DNA from: Pleurostoma richardsiae
Lineage: Eukaryota; Ascomycota; Sordariomycetes; Calosphaeriales; Pleurostomataceae
Reading direction: 5' to 3'
Length of the DNA stretch: 64,000 nucleotides
Assembly (NCBI GenBank): GCA_030052745.1
Contig: JANBVO010000003.1
Location: 868,001-932,000 of the forward strand
Every line of letters starts with the position of its first letter. Position 1 is the first letter of the stretch. Below are positions 46,847-58,980 of the stretch, one piece after another. The position numbers were made by a program, and so were the translations under genes. The notes under the pieces were generated by a model, which ran no database searches, was not told the origin of the DNA, and worked only from the letters and a program-made list of their open reading frames with translations.

Positions 46847-47397
46847 TGTCACGGTTGGATGTCCAGAGCAGCGTCAGTCAGATGAACAAGAGCAACCGTG
46901 ACCGCACATAAGCTACGACGCTGCTCAGTGCAAAGCTATGGTTTGTTGTTTTCCCTGCTATGGTTAGTAACGCTTCGCGGGAGGTCGTGGAGTTGCACTT
47001 TGTCGAGCTACGTGCAGTTGCACAGAGATGCATTGACAAAGTCAATGGTGCGGCATTGAAATGCACCAAGTAAACAAGTCAACGCCGCTGCCGTAGCAAC
47101 CGATTTCGGTGCAGGGATCACCGGCTCCGGGAAAATGCGCCGGAGCTCTTATCGATAAGGACGGCCCGCCTTGATGACGAAGGTGGGATGAGCTTGTAGT
47201 CGGGCATGTCATCTATTGGTCCGTGCACGCCACCCGCCCGCAGAGCCTCTATATCCGCCACCGCGCAGCGCAATCTCCTAAAGTCCGAGACGGCTGGTCG
47301 GGCATTTTTCATTCCTCTTGGAAGATGGCGGCGCTGGGAGATAGAGATATTCATTTGCATAGATTTTTGTATAGATTCTTTTCCTCAGTACATAACG
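46847..47397. promoter_or_regulatory. Divergent promoter NIMA / ankyrin-BTB
   Basis: The 551 bases between the two ATGs serve both genes. An in-frame ATG at 47206 precedes the chosen BTB start; its reading (rich in Cys, Arg and Ile) does not look like protein and ends in CCTCAG just before the chosen ATG, so I treat it as leader. Confidence 0.4.
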
Positions 47398-49495
47398 ATG
47401 GTGCTCCGAAAGGACGAGCTCGAAGCCAAGCTGAAGGACGAGCACGATCTCATCCAGAGCGGGGTACTTCGAGATGACAATCCCCTTGACACGACTTCCG
47501 ACTTCAACAAGTTTCTCGAGGCGTGCAGGAGGGGAGACTTGAAGACTTGCCAGGAGCTGATCTCCCAGGGAATCAACATCAATGGCAAGGACCACTTCGA
47601 TTACACCCCCCTGATCATTGTAAGTCTAGAGTCCCTGGAAAAGCGGTGTCTGTATGGTGCTTGAATTACGGACTGCGCCTCTCAGATGGAAGGATGAGGA
47701 ACTAACGGGATAGATAGGCAAGTCTGTGTGGTCATTTTGAGTTGGTACAGCTGTTGCTCGAATCAGGTAAGAGGTCCGTACCAGCGCAGAGGAAGGCTAG
47801 ACCGCTAATCAGACCGCAGGGGCCTTAGCCGAGCGCAACACTTTCCAGGGAGAGAGAGCAGTCTACAACGCGCTCAATGATAGGATACGAAATCTGCTGC
47901 TGTCGTATGACTACTCCAAGTCCACGGATCCTCTCCAACCATGGGCGTCCCACATCACATCTCTCCTGACCAGGCAGGTTCCAAGGACCTCAGACATCGC
48001 ACTGACTGCCGGCCCCGAGACCTTCCACCTTCACAAGTTCCTACTCTCCTCCAGGACACCCTATTTTCGGAGGAAACTGGCAGAGGCACCAGAGACGACT
48101 ACCTGGAAACTCTCTCACACCGTCCCGATCGAGGCGTTCCGCATCGTTTCGCTGTACGTGTATCTCGGCGAGCTTCCCAGAGACCTAGTAGATCCCCGCA
48201 GCGGCAGCTCCGAAGAGGAGGTGTTCAAAGGCATCGATAAGATCAGCAAGCAGCTCGAGGTTGAAAGGCTCTGGGAGGCGGTGCTGTCTGGAAACGATCG
48301 CCGGCTCGCGCGGCAACGGTACCAAGCCGAGGTGGAGCGGGCCCAGGTCCAGATCGAGGCGTTTTACAGGGAAAACGTCCTGAAGCACAAGATGGTGGTC
48401 GACACTAGGAAAGTGAACGACGTCAAGTGGAGGCATGACAATTCGATTTTTGCTGACTGTCTACTGTGCGCGGACGAGTTTGCAGAAGATGACGAGGAGC
48501 TCGTGGACGATGCCGGCGACATGCGCATTACTGGGATACCGGTGGGGCCCGGTGTAGCGGCTGCGTCAGCCGACCGGCCCCGGAAGACGAGGAAGTCTGT
48601 CTTGTATCCCGTGCATAAGGCGATGCTTATCCGCAGCCCGTATTTCGAAACCATGTTTTCGAGCGAGTTCATGGAAGCCCAGACATCAGAGCACCTGCAC
48701 GTTATCAAGGTGGATTGCCCGCCAGAAGTTCTGGAGATAATCTTGACCTTCATATACACTGAAAGAGCAGACTGTCCTCTAGAGCATGCGCTGGACCTTC
48801 TCTATGCTGCAGATATGCTATTTCTCGATAAGCTGAAGACCAAGGCTGCTATCGCCATCAGCACCCTCGGGAGCGGAAACAACAATGTGCTCGTGGACAG
48901 GACACACGGCGGCATGCAGGATGGGGACTCACAGCACGAGGTTGAGATGGAGCCTATCAACATCTACGATGTCATCCACGCTGCTTGGGATTTGCGGGTG
49001 CAGCGCCTGGAAGAGTTTGCAGCGCGGTACCTGGCCTACCGGTTGGAAGACTACATTGATGAGCCCGAGTTCGCCGAGCTGATTCAGGAGAGCGCCTCGA
49101 GGCTGAAGACGAGAGAGGAGACGGACACGATCGAGCTGCTGGACGATATTCGCTACTACCTTGGCGAGCGCTTCCGACTGCGGTTCGAGGACGCGGGCCT
49201 GGACGAGATGCTGGACGAGAATGGAGAGATCAACCCGGCGCTTGTGGAGGGTCTCGCAAAAGAGGGAGACTCAGAGCCAGTTGGTTCACTTGATGATACC
49301 ACCAGGACAGCCAAGCTAGATATAAGCGAAGGAAGAGAATACGGGGAGGCATTGACCCCTGAAGCGGAAGGCGGCGGTGTGCGGACGTTAGAAGGCGAGC
49401 TGGTTGAGGATGAGTTTGCGTCGGACGCGCTGAACTACCAGATCCTCCTTAGGAAGATCGACATCATGTTAGATCGGCTCAAGTTGGATGCTTAA
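47398..49495 (+). CDS. Ankyrin-repeat and double-BTB/POZ protein (ABTB1/yeast YIL001W type)
   Basis: Proteins of this type are likely substrate adaptors of cullin-3-like ubiquitin ligases. Three exons fit: 47398-47619, 47718-47766 and 47820-49495, giving 648 residues. Ankyrin repeats cover about residues 38-100 (FNKFLEACRRGDLKTCQELI, then YTPLIIASLCGHFELVQLLL). A first BTB follows at ~130-205 (SDIALTAGPETFHLHKFLLS). After a long insert, a second BTB spans ~285-450 with VHKAMLIRSPYFETMFSSEF, FIYTERADCPLEHALDLLYA and ADMLFLDKLKTKAAIA. The tail is acidic and ends LLRKIDIMLDRLKLDA. The middle exon is only 49 bases. An in-frame ATG 192 bases upstream (47206) is less likely. Confidence 0.93.
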
Positions 49496-50314
49496 GAGTA
49501 GAGCTCATGGTAGACGTTGGAGACCGCTTCTCGTCATAAACCCCTTTTGCAAGCCCCTTCCGGTCTGCGTCATCCTGTTCATAGCTTGAAAAGGTCGGCC
49601 ACAGTTAACATCTCGAGACTGGCCCATACTCATGGGTTTCTTCAATCCTCGACCTCCGTTCAGTATATCTACTTTCCTGAAAACCTTGATCAACCTTCAG
49701 TGCTAGAAGCATCTTCCCCATGAGTCATCGAAAATCTTATTTTATTTGTAAACTTCCAGAGTCTCTTTGCTCTATTAGGTAACTTTGGTAGGACAAGCAT
49801 CCATATAGAGCGCGGATATCCTACCTATGTGCTGGGGCAAGCCTCGGGCCATCGAGGTGCGTGGGCCTGATCGGGTCTGCGTGACTTTCACGTGACACTT
49901 CAGAACTGCTTCACCTTGGAACCACTAGAGGAAGTCGCAAAGTATCACCAGTATCTCACCGTCGACTTCGGCTCGTTCGCCGATATTAATATTGCCTTTT
50001 GTGCGCCGATCGTGATTGGCCAGCGGTCGTCGCTCTGATTCACCGCAGCGGCGACCTCCCCCTAATCCTACAAAAGCCACCCTCCCTCAACTCTTTTCTC
50101 CTCTTCCCTTCTTCCTTCGCCAGATCCTACAAAACCTTGTACGAAGAAACCAGCCCTCCTTTTCTCCTCTCTACTGCGCCAAAGTCCGACGGCCTCGTGC
50201 TTCTTCCTCCCTCTTCCTTGATGGACTGGAGTTGAAAGATACCTTTACTCTCTTTCTCTACCGCCGAGCTGCACTACTTAAATCTAACGGCACACATTTC
50301 TTCCATTATTAGCC
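49496..50314. other. Intergenic with a strong promoter-like TC-rich block
   Basis: An inverted CCAAT box (ATTGG at 50015-50019) is followed by a long CT-rich block (50075-50215). This is the usual look of a fungal promoter and 5' leader pointing right, towards the cryptic exons that follow. Confidence 0.45.
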
Positions 50315-51798
50315 GTGATTGACATCAAAAGACGCTTATCGACCGACTCCTGTGAAGGCACCGACCTACAGGCAGGATTCTACAGTGCAAGTCATCTTCC
50401 AGATACCTTGCCTTCTCCTCGTCAGCGAAGAAGACAACTCTGCGTTGAACGCAAATTCCAAGAAGAAATGTTTCACATCGCCTGGTCTTATACTATCGAG
50501 GTATGCAGCACAGGGCGAAGACGCGTCGTTTCCGGATGATCTGAGCTAATCGCCTCATGCGCAATAAAGATGGACATTCTGCTCGCTTCACTACGGTCTT
50601 GAACTACACATTTGTGTGCACGACACTAAATGAGATGATCTTGAAGCCTCAAAACTCGGGAACACATCCTCTGCTGGCGCGGGTGGCTTCAATGCCTTCA
50701 CTCCTTTCGATGCTTCAAAGAGCTTCACGGAATCGCAAGGCAGCAACTTCACGGGATGCGTCAGGTACGTCTCGCCTGCCGAACATACTTCTCCCTGCTT
50801 TTGTCTGACGAATATCTACTACAGTCCTCAGACTCATGGGCTGCAATATCTTCCTATGATTCTTGTACCACATAAACCGAAAACCAAGGATACTAGGTCG
50901 AGTGTCTCTACGTAATGTCAGTGCCTCTCCTACCTGCTTTCCTTTTTACTAACATCTGGGTTTAACCACATGCTCATGACACAGAGTAGGAACAAGACAA
51001 CTCTCCATGGACAACTCAGAACATCATGATGACACTCAATCATGCGATAGCATGTCCCTGGGCAGTCTGTTGGCAACAACTTCTTATAGTTTTCCTTTGT
51101 CTTTCCTATGTCTTTCCTATGTCCTTTTCTTTTTTCTTTATATATATATTCTTAACTTTCACACCTCAGCTTCCAGTCTTACTCCTGTTAAGGCACAAGG
51201 CGAATTACAGAAGCTCGAAGATGGCTGACACCGCCAGCACCGGGCGTATATCTCGATTTGGAAATCGATACCCGGCTTCCCCTGGCGTCTAGGGCGTTGC
51301 TCATTCTGTCTCCTGGAGATAGCTCGTCCGATACCTACGACACGAGCCCTTGTGAATATGAGAGACGTGCATTCAATGCACTTAGGTGGTGGGGACGGTG
51401 GAAAACGTCGATTTTGGATACTATCAGGTCCGCTGGGTTGCTGTTGAAGAAAGGTAGCGCCAGCCCAAGCCAATCTATGAGTGGTACTTTCTTTCAAAGT
51501 AGCGCCTCGGCTTACAGGTTTTATATTTACTATTTGTTGAGTACCTGCAGGAGCTCTGAACACCCTAATCCTCACCATCCGAGGCGGGCACAAGCTTCCG
51601 GGCAAGGCACCATGGATCAAGCTGCTCCGGATGGTCCGTGAGCTCATGGAGTTTCGACAATCGTTGGGATGGGGCCGGCAATGGCGACTGGTGGTAGGTG
51701 GGGGGTTGGGGGGTTGGGGGTGACCGGTGGTAAGGGGAATATGTTATCCTTTCCAGGTCGAGGCGAAATCAACCGTTGTTATGGTGGCTAGTTGTTGA
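50315..51798 (+). CDS. Unrecognised multi-exon gene, possibly decayed
   Basis: I recognise no family, but several stretches behave as exons. The frame at 50315-50500 reads IDIKRRLSTDSCEGTDLQAG... and ends at a GTATGC donor. The frame 50661-50764 (NTSSAGAGGFNAFTPFDASK...) meets a perfect 60-base intron (50765-50824) and continues to 50896 (SPQTHGLQYLPMILVPHKPK). An 88-base intron (50897-50984) follows. The best part is three phase-consistent exons: 51211-51453 (RRWLTPPAPGVYLDLEIDTR, then FNALRWWGRWKTSILDTIRS), 51551-51693 (ALNTLILTIRGGHKLPGKAP...) and 51757-51798. I could not join the 5' and 3' halves without a stop (TGA at 50631), nor find a clean ATG. Either I have missed exons or the gene is a relic. 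No function is proposed. Confidence 0.42.
51090..51175 (+). repeat. Pyrimidine tract with CTTTCCTATGT units (copy 1)
   Basis: CTTTCCTATGT repeats are followed by CTTTTCTTTTTTC and a TA-run, then TTAAC and a CCTCAG acceptor. It probably forms part of an intron. A similar tract lies 1.6 kb downstream. Confidence 0.5.
51691..51720 (+). other. G-run cluster (possible G-quadruplex) in a predicted intron
   Basis: Three runs of five to six G separated by TT, preceded by GGTGG and TAGG, lie on the plus strand at the donor side of the 51694-51756 intron. Such a tract can fold as a G-quadruplex in the transcript. Confidence 0.5.
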
Positions 51799-53666
51799 GG
51801 TGTTTAGGGCGGGATGTCTGGTTCATCCAGGCACCCGCCCTAGACTTGTGTGCAAGAAGGTTCCGACCCCGACATTCGATCTTTCTCCTACGCCGGAGTT
51901 GATGCACAGAGGTATGGCCATCCAGCATTCCATGACTCTCATTTAGATGTTGACTGGACACCAGATCCTCTAGCTCTAGCTGGTGACGGTGCCTCGCACC
52001 CTTGGATGGTCCACCGTTAATAATTGGCCGGCCGTCGATCCACGACGTGGGAGATAACTGAGCTTCCAAGAATCAAGAATATGTTCTGGGACTCAGCATC
52101 TCTGTACACTTACCTGGATATGAAGTCGAACATCCGCCGTCTACACAGATCTAGTCGGGGCTGCCATTGGACATGCTGCTTTCTCTTCAAGTCAGAGAGC
52201 GAACCATGGTCTCACCATTCAGAGACGAGTCCCGCCGAGACCATCACACTTGTTTCAACCCAGCTTCTTGGGACTTCTCGCCTCTGTTGCATCGCGTCGA
52301 CACACTCGAGGGCCGCCGTGCCATCTCCCGAGCCTGAAAACCAACGCTGGCACCGTCTATTGTGTGAGCAAGCGCGACAACAAGCAGACACGACCACGGA
52401 GATACGGCTTGATGTCTGCGATACCGAAAGAGTCTGGAGCCTCTCGCATGCGGTGCTCTCGACAGGGTCGCCTGTCTTCCGGGGTACGACATGGCCCTCA
52501 GGCTGTAGCAGGACTAGATAACGAGGATTGTATCCTTGAACTGGATCTACAGAGAGCTGGACGGCGTGCTGGGCAGAGAGGACCAGGTTGGGCAGCTCCT
52601 TGGAACCTTCTTTCCCAAAATCAGCTAACTTCTAAATAGGCACACTCTGGAGTCTGGGCATCTGTCGTCTATTTCATACGTCTCCTTTGTATTTCCTATG
52701 TCATTATATCTCACTTGTACCTTGTTCTTCCTTGTCTGTACCTTTCTTTTGTATCTTTCTATATTTCCTTTGTCTTTCCTTTGTCTATATTTCCTTTTGT
52801 CTTCCGAAAACTGGCTGGGTGCCTTGATGTGGCGGCTGGTGCCTGGTGAGTCCTCTCGGTCATTCGAGCTTCTTCCTTCTTCACGCCCTCTCTAACGCAG
52901 GCGAGCATTAGTGCCAGGGAAACACGAGCGGGCAGTGGTGCGGTTGAATTATTCCGCAGGATGATATGGCTGAGGCTTTCATGCCGTCTTATGACGGGTC
53001 TCTGGCCAATAAGAGACCGGCGAACCGCGGAAAGTACGGAAAGTACCTTCAGGCGGCCTGCTACTCCTGAAGCAAGCACAGATCTTACTCATCGTGGAAG
53101 ATATTCAGGGCGGTGTTAACAAGGACGAGATTCCGGACTGGGAGGATTTTGGAGTGGCACCCTTCACGGTATTCTGCTACATATGGCCGCCACCTACACG
53201 GAGCCTAGGAGGTCCACGTGGACGCCGCCACCAACAACATCTGATCTCTCGCCCACTGGACCGCCCACATTGTCCGCTTGCCAGTGACGCCACAAGAGCA
53301 TGTTTCGACGCTGGAATCTCGTCCCGCTGCACTCGGTTTCCTGCCATAGAGGTTAGGTAGCCTAAAGGAGGGTGTAACGACCAGAGCGTCCTGTATCAAG
53401 TGCTCTGCCTGAACCTCGCCGTGACCTTCATGTTGGAGCTTAATATTGATACACACTCTCTAAGGCATACCTCGTCGTTGACACGCCGTGATAGGTCCAT
53501 GTGAAACAGAACGGAATATAAAGGCTTCTCTTGGGATTGCCTCAGATACCTCACCTCGGTAGCTTCTGGGCGTGTCTGTGCTTACAACATTCTCGGTAGT
53601 CAAACACCCAAGTCTTTCCCTCCGAGAGCGACTATCCACCACCTCTCCCGCAGAGACAACACCCCC
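51799..53666. other. Coding-like fragments and intergenic DNA before the ABC transporter
   Basis: One plus frame ending at two stops near 52020 reads like protein (DIRSFSYAGVDAQRYGHPAF, then DVDWTPDPLALAGDG). Another, at 52370-52480, contains RVWSLSHAVLSTGSPVF, reminiscent of a BTB core, and 52528-52615 reads LNWIYRELDGVLGREDQVGQ. They are in different frames and no complete gene emerges. The right part is the 3' flank of the ABC transporter gene. Confidence 0.35.
52680..52804 (+). repeat. Pyrimidine tract with TTTCCTTTGTCT units (copy 2)
   Basis: This tract shares the words TTTCCTATGTC and TTTCCTTTGTC with the tract at 51090-51175 and is interspersed with TATAT and TTGTAC. The likeness suggests the same low-complexity element twice. 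Confidence 0.5.
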
Positions 53667-56600
53667 TCACCCCCTCTGACTATCCCACAGCGCCCTGAAC
53701 ATCGTCTGCCCCGCGAGCAGCTCCCTCGGGTCCCCTACCTCCGCCACCCTCCCATCCCGCATCACGACGACTACGTCGTACTCCGCGATGGCCTCCAGGT
53801 GGTGCGCCACCTCGACGACCGTGCATCCTTTGAACTCCTCCGCCACCACCCGCCGGATCTCCCCGTCCGTCTCCCGGTCCACGCTGCTGGTCGCCTCGTC
53901 CAGCACCAGCACCCCGCTGCTCCTGCGGTGCAGGATCGCCCGCGCCAGGCAGAACAGCTGCTGCTGGCCCCCACTGAGCCCTAGGCGCTCCATGTCGGCG
54001 TCGAGCCCGCCGCGCGCCTCCACCGCAGCCCAGACGTTCGCCCGCGCGAGGGCCGACACGAGGTCCGCGTCGCCGGGCGCGCTGCGGTGCGGGTCGAGGT
54101 TCTCGCGGACGGTGCCCGCGAGGCGGACGGGGTCCTGGGGGAGGGTGGTGAGGAGGGAGCGGATAGTCTGGCGGGGCAGGAGGGACAGGTCGATGCCGTC
54201 GATGCGGATGCTGCCCTCCTGCAGGTCGAGGAGGTGGAGTAGCGTAAGGATCAGCGAGGACTTACCACTGCCGGTGCGGCCGCAGATTCCGACCTTCTGT
54301 CCGGGCTTGATCGTGAGGGACACGTTGTGCAGGACCGGCTCTGTGGTGGGGCTTTGGACGCGAACCGTCAGTATCAGAGTCATGAGCAAAGATCTGTGTC
54401 GGAAGAGACATACCTATAGCTCGCGGTGATGTTCCGGAACTCAATGGCACCGCCCGTAGGCCACCCCGGAGGTGGGACTTGGCGCTCGCCCTCCTGAGAT
54501 TCCCTCGGTGTCTCGGCGAGGAACGATCGGAGCCGAGCGATGGCGCCCAGTGATGTCTCCAGGTTGGTCCAGCTGTTGATCAATTGCGACAAGCTTGTGT
54601 TGAAGTTGATGATGTTGAGCATGGCCAGTCCGATAGCACCGCCCGTAGTCGTGGACCGGAAGTTCAATGCGAAGGCGACGAGGATGAGCGCCATACCGGC
54701 TACGAACAGGTCCAACACAACATTTAGCCACCGCTGGATGCAGTACAGCAGGTAGTACGGCTTCTGGGAGTTGTCTAGCAGGACGCTGCTGATGCGCATG
54801 AACGCGGGCTTCCATCCAAACGCGCGGATGGTGGCCAGCCCGCTCAGTGTCTCGGTGAAGTGCGTATACAGGGGCGACTTGGCCTCCAGGTCGAGGTAAC
54901 GTATCTGGCGCGATGTGCGGAGGTAGAATTTCTGGAGCACGTACAGCGCTGCCATGCAGAAGGGAATGATAGCGGCAACGTAGGTCGCACCAGATGCAAT
55001 CAGCGCGGCTTCAGCGATGACTGAGAGCACATCTGCCGTGTGTCAGGTTGACGGCTTGTCTGGTGATGGAAGTGCAGCTCACCAAAGATAAAAGTGAAGC
55101 ATGCTATTGGAAGAACCTGGTCGACCAGAGTCATATCTTGGCTGAATCTGTACGCGCAACACTTTGAGCACACCTGGTAACAGAACAAGAGAAAGGCTGG
55201 TCATTCTTACCTGTTCAGCGTTACACCGCTGTCTGTAGTGGTAAAGAAATAGAGAGGTGCTCTAGCAGGGGATGTTAGAAACATAGAGAGGTGTGCAAGA
55301 CATGTAAAGCTCAGGGACTGACGCTAAGACGGCTTCCAGGAGCATCAAGTGAAGGTGTTGGGCAGATTTGGGGATCACTCGGATCAAATAGAACCTGTCC
55401 GAGTCAGCATTGACATCTAGCAACACGGAGATCAGTGTAGCAGTACCAGACAGTGAGATATACGGCCACGCATGGTATGACAGCGAACAGAGAATAGATG
55501 CCGACGTAGAAGCCGCGGTTCGCAGTCGTCCCCCTTTCGGTCCATATGCGCACCCATATTTCTGTGGGCAGTTAGTTGTGGCGGGATATTGGAGGAGGCT
55601 GCAGATTAGGAGATGGGCACATACGGGTTAGCTTGGACGAGAATATGTAGACAGTGGACAGTCCAATAACGATGAAGCACATGGTATATCCGACGGATTT
55701 GAAATAGAACTTGTAGAGGCCGAAGTCTCCCGTCTGCCTTGTGGTATCGGGTTCCGCGACCTTGACAGCTGGTGTCTTTGGGGGTTTCGATGCCTTCGCC
55801 TCTGTGGTTCCTGATCCTGCGGACTCCGAAATCTCGCCGCGAGCTGATTCTTCAATGCCCCATACTTCATGGTCGAGCATGTCGTACTTGACTTGGTTCA
55901 GCTTGATGCTGCCGGAGTCGAGAACCGTGATGAAGTCCGCGTAGGGGAGGAATTTCACTATGTAGCCAAAGGTCAGATTGCCGAGTGGCCTCATTCAAGT
56001 TTGGACTGATAATTATTCTCACCTGCATGTGTCGCAAGTACCACTGTGATTCCTGAATGGCGGAGCAGGCCTTCGGAGCCTAGTAGACGGTTGAACACTG
56101 CATTGGAAGTTGTGTTGTCTAGCCCGCTGAAGACATCGTCGAGAAGAAGAAGTTTCTTGCGCGAGTATACAGCTCGTGCTAGAGCCTAATACAAAACCAC
56201 GTCAGCATAGTTAACACTGGAAAGAAGGGAGAGTCTCACCACTCGCTGTCTCTGACCGCCGCTCAAGGCAATGCCGCCGCTTCCCACGATGCTTTCGTCA
56301 CCATCTGGTAGAGTATCGAAATCTTGATTTAGCGCACAGGCTTTGACCACACGGGAATACCTCTCCTCATCGAACTCCGAGGTCCCAATCACGTTCTCCC
56401 TGACAGACTTGTTCATCAGCCAGGGTGTCTGATCGCAGTATGCCACAGACTGAGTCCGCACAACCACGGAACCGGACGCAGCAGGCATTTCCCCGAGGAT
56501 AGCTTTGAGAAGTGTGGATTTACCGCAGCCAACGCGACCAGTGATAACAGTTAGCTGCGACGGCGGGATGCTTAGGGCAATGTCATGCAAGATCTCGGTC

Positions 56601-58817
56601 TCGTCTCTTGTGTAGAATGCGGCGCCGGCCACCTCGACGATCGGTGCGCCATCCTTATCTCTGGCCTCTCTGACAAGCGAAGGCAAGGTCGACCCTGGCC
56701 GGACTGGCTCTAGCTCAATGTCACTGCTCCCCTGAGAGACTGAGCGGAGGCCGACCTGCGATACAGAGGAGCTGCTGTACTCCTCGAGGAAGAGGCGGTA
56801 ATCCTTGCGCTCGTCCAGCAGCAGAAAAGCCTGGATGCGCCCAAAACATGCAACCGATGCCATGAATGAAGGAAATACAGCGAGCAGTTCTGCTAAGGGG
56901 AAAGATACAACCACCATGATGGAAAGAGCTGTGAATGCTTCAGCGACACCAAGGCCGGCATTCCTGGTCAGGTATACTGCTGCAATGATCACAGAGACGG
57001 GTGCAATCATAGCGACGCCGTTCGCTACAACAAAGTCAGAAGTGCGCTACAGAGTGTGCGGTGGTCCACGTTACCAATGACGTTCAGCCAGACCATGTAG
57101 CCGCGGAACTTCTTGGAGAGGTCCACTTCCGCGACACGCAAGCCCTGAATGCACCGTTCCATGTAGTCCGCCAGGCCCATCATCTTGAGACTCTTAATCT
57201 GAGAGAGCATGGACGATGTGACGGCCACTCTCTTCTGCACTCCTAGATTCCAGGTGACTCTGGCAGGCCCGAGTCCCTTGCTCATAAAGTGGACGATTAC
57301 ACTAGAAACTGCTAGTGATCAGCGACGAAGAAGACGATCGATCTCAAACACGAGACGATCCAGAATCAAGATTGCACACGTACTGAATGCTGGAACGACG
57401 ACCAGGAAGCCGGCGTTCCCTACCTGGGTTTGCAGCAGATACAAGCCGATGGCGACCTGCACCAGATCTCCCCAGATTTCGTGTATGTTCTGGAAGCCCA
57501 GCGTTATACCGTCTATATCTGTACTCATTAGGGTGACTGGCGCAGAGTCTGTGATGGCATCCGTATCTAGCTGGAGCGTCTTCTGAAAGATGAGAGAGAT
57601 GAGCCCGCCCCTGATCATGGTCATGAGCTGGTACGTGAGATGTTTGTAGGCACACCGGGTGAACTATAGGTGTCAGCTTTGTTGCAGTGAGGTGGAGAGA
57701 ACGCAAAGGGAATAGGTCGGCCATACAGCAATTCCACAGTAAACCAGGGCCGTGGCCCCTATGAGTCCGCCAATGATCTGGTGGTCAAACTCAGAAGGCG
57801 ATTGACTGACAAAGCGAACGATCCGGTTGATGAGAAAAGGCTGAGCAAACAAGAACCCGGCAAAGACTAGCCGCGGAATCACCGCAGCACCCAGCTGAAG
57901 ACGAAAGGTTACGAGTGTTGCTTTCAGGAGGGCGTGTTTGCTTGTCTTGTCGACTATCCATATACGAGTTAGCGACAAGTCGGGAGCAGAACTGTAGCCA
58001 GGACGAGAGCTTCGCACCTTGCATCCATCTTCGCTGAATGCTAGAGAGGAGGCTATCGGACAGGAGCTTTTCCTCGAGGGGAGAGAGGTCGCCCGGGCTA
58101 ATCAGGGCCCGATACCCCTGCTTGAACAGCGAGTTGAGCCACCAAAAGACAGAGCGGTTGATGAGGCCACTGGTGGACTCTGGAGCAATCCCTTTGGACT
58201 TCTCTGTGAGGAGTGCTGTCTTGGGCACTTCCTCCAACACCAGCAGAATTGTTTTGAGGATGAGAGAAACTACGAAGACGCCGGCAAGGGTGTGAAGCTC
58301 AGAGCGGAGCCAAAGACTGCGTGCCTGTGCGATATCCAGGAGGACAGAGAGAAAGATGTAGCAGGTCAGAAGCACTGAAGGCCGAATAGACCGCGTATGC
58401 TCGAGGAATTCCAGCACGGCTATGTGCAATGCAGCCACGAGACCAAGAGCACTGGCTGCGATGGAAGTCTCATTACGAGCAGCTCCCGTGGTAGTCGACC
58501 ACAGAACGACTGTGGCGACCTGAACAGCTATCAAGGCTACTGAGCAGACCTAGGGGTTTACCAGCATTAGAGTCTTGGGCCTTCGGGCTCACGAAGAGTG
58601 AAGAATAAGTTACCAGCTTCAGCCATAAGGAGTGACCGGCCCTGACTTGGGTGCCTTTGCGGTAGAGCGTGGCGACCCTGTAGGCGGCGGCGATGATGAA
58701 GAGCGAAGAGGGCAGAATAGACAGGATGCTCTGCTCAAACAGCAGCGTGAAGTCGAATTCGCCGGCCAGATGGGGGCCGAAGCGCGCGTCTGCGTCGTCG
58801 GAGCCGACCTTCTCCAT
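53667..58817 (-). CDS. ABCC/MRP-type multidrug ABC transporter
   Basis: Full-length exporter of the MRP family, moving conjugates, drugs or metabolites across the plasma or vacuolar membrane. Fourteen phase-consistent exons fit: 58817-58614, 58549-58018, 57953-57727, 57663-57384, 57308-57075, 57024-56240, 56185-56023, 55957-55625, 55561-55447, 55394-55323, 55261-55211, 55147-55083, 55032-54414 and 54351-53667, giving 1454 residues. The start FDFTLLFEQSILSILPSSLF is typical of fungal ABCC proteins with an N-terminal membrane domain. NBD1 has Walker A GRVGCGKST (~654), signature LSGGQRQR (~745) and Walker B LLLLDDVFSGLD (~765). NBD2 has GRTGSGKSS (~1249), LSGGQQQLF (~1351) and VLVLDEATSSVD (~1376). 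All catalytic motifs are intact, although NBD1 has Asp-Asp where NBD2 has Asp-Glu, the usual ABCC asymmetry. The exon 4-5 junction has an alternative. Substrate unknown. Confidence 0.94.
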
Positions 58818-58944
58818 GTTGGACTGCGAGCCGTGGCAGATGAGGCTAGGGCCGATGGGAGAAGGACTGAATGGCTGGTGGTATGCGGATCAAGACTGAT
58901 GGGTGGTGATACACACAACGAACAAGAAACGCATGGCAGAAGAA

Positions 58945-58980
58945 GGCAATGGCAATGGCAATGGCAATGGTGATGGTGAT
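58945..58980. repeat. Hexanucleotide microsatellite (GGCAAT)4(GGTGAT)2
   Basis: Four GGCAAT units are followed by two GGTGAT units, 128 bases upstream of the ABC transporter start codon, in its leader or core promoter. Confidence 0.95.

Noticed and set aside
47206-47397. In-frame upstream ATG extending the ankyrin-BTB protein by 64 residues
   Set aside because: The extension has no protein character and lies in the divergent promoter; the ATG at 47398 directly precedes the coding-like text.
54389-54410. 20-base intron (GTATGT...ACACAG) at the exon 13-14 junction of the ABC transporter
   Set aside because: Too short; the 62-base intron ending CAAAG restores the family sequence ITASYSPTTEPVLHN.
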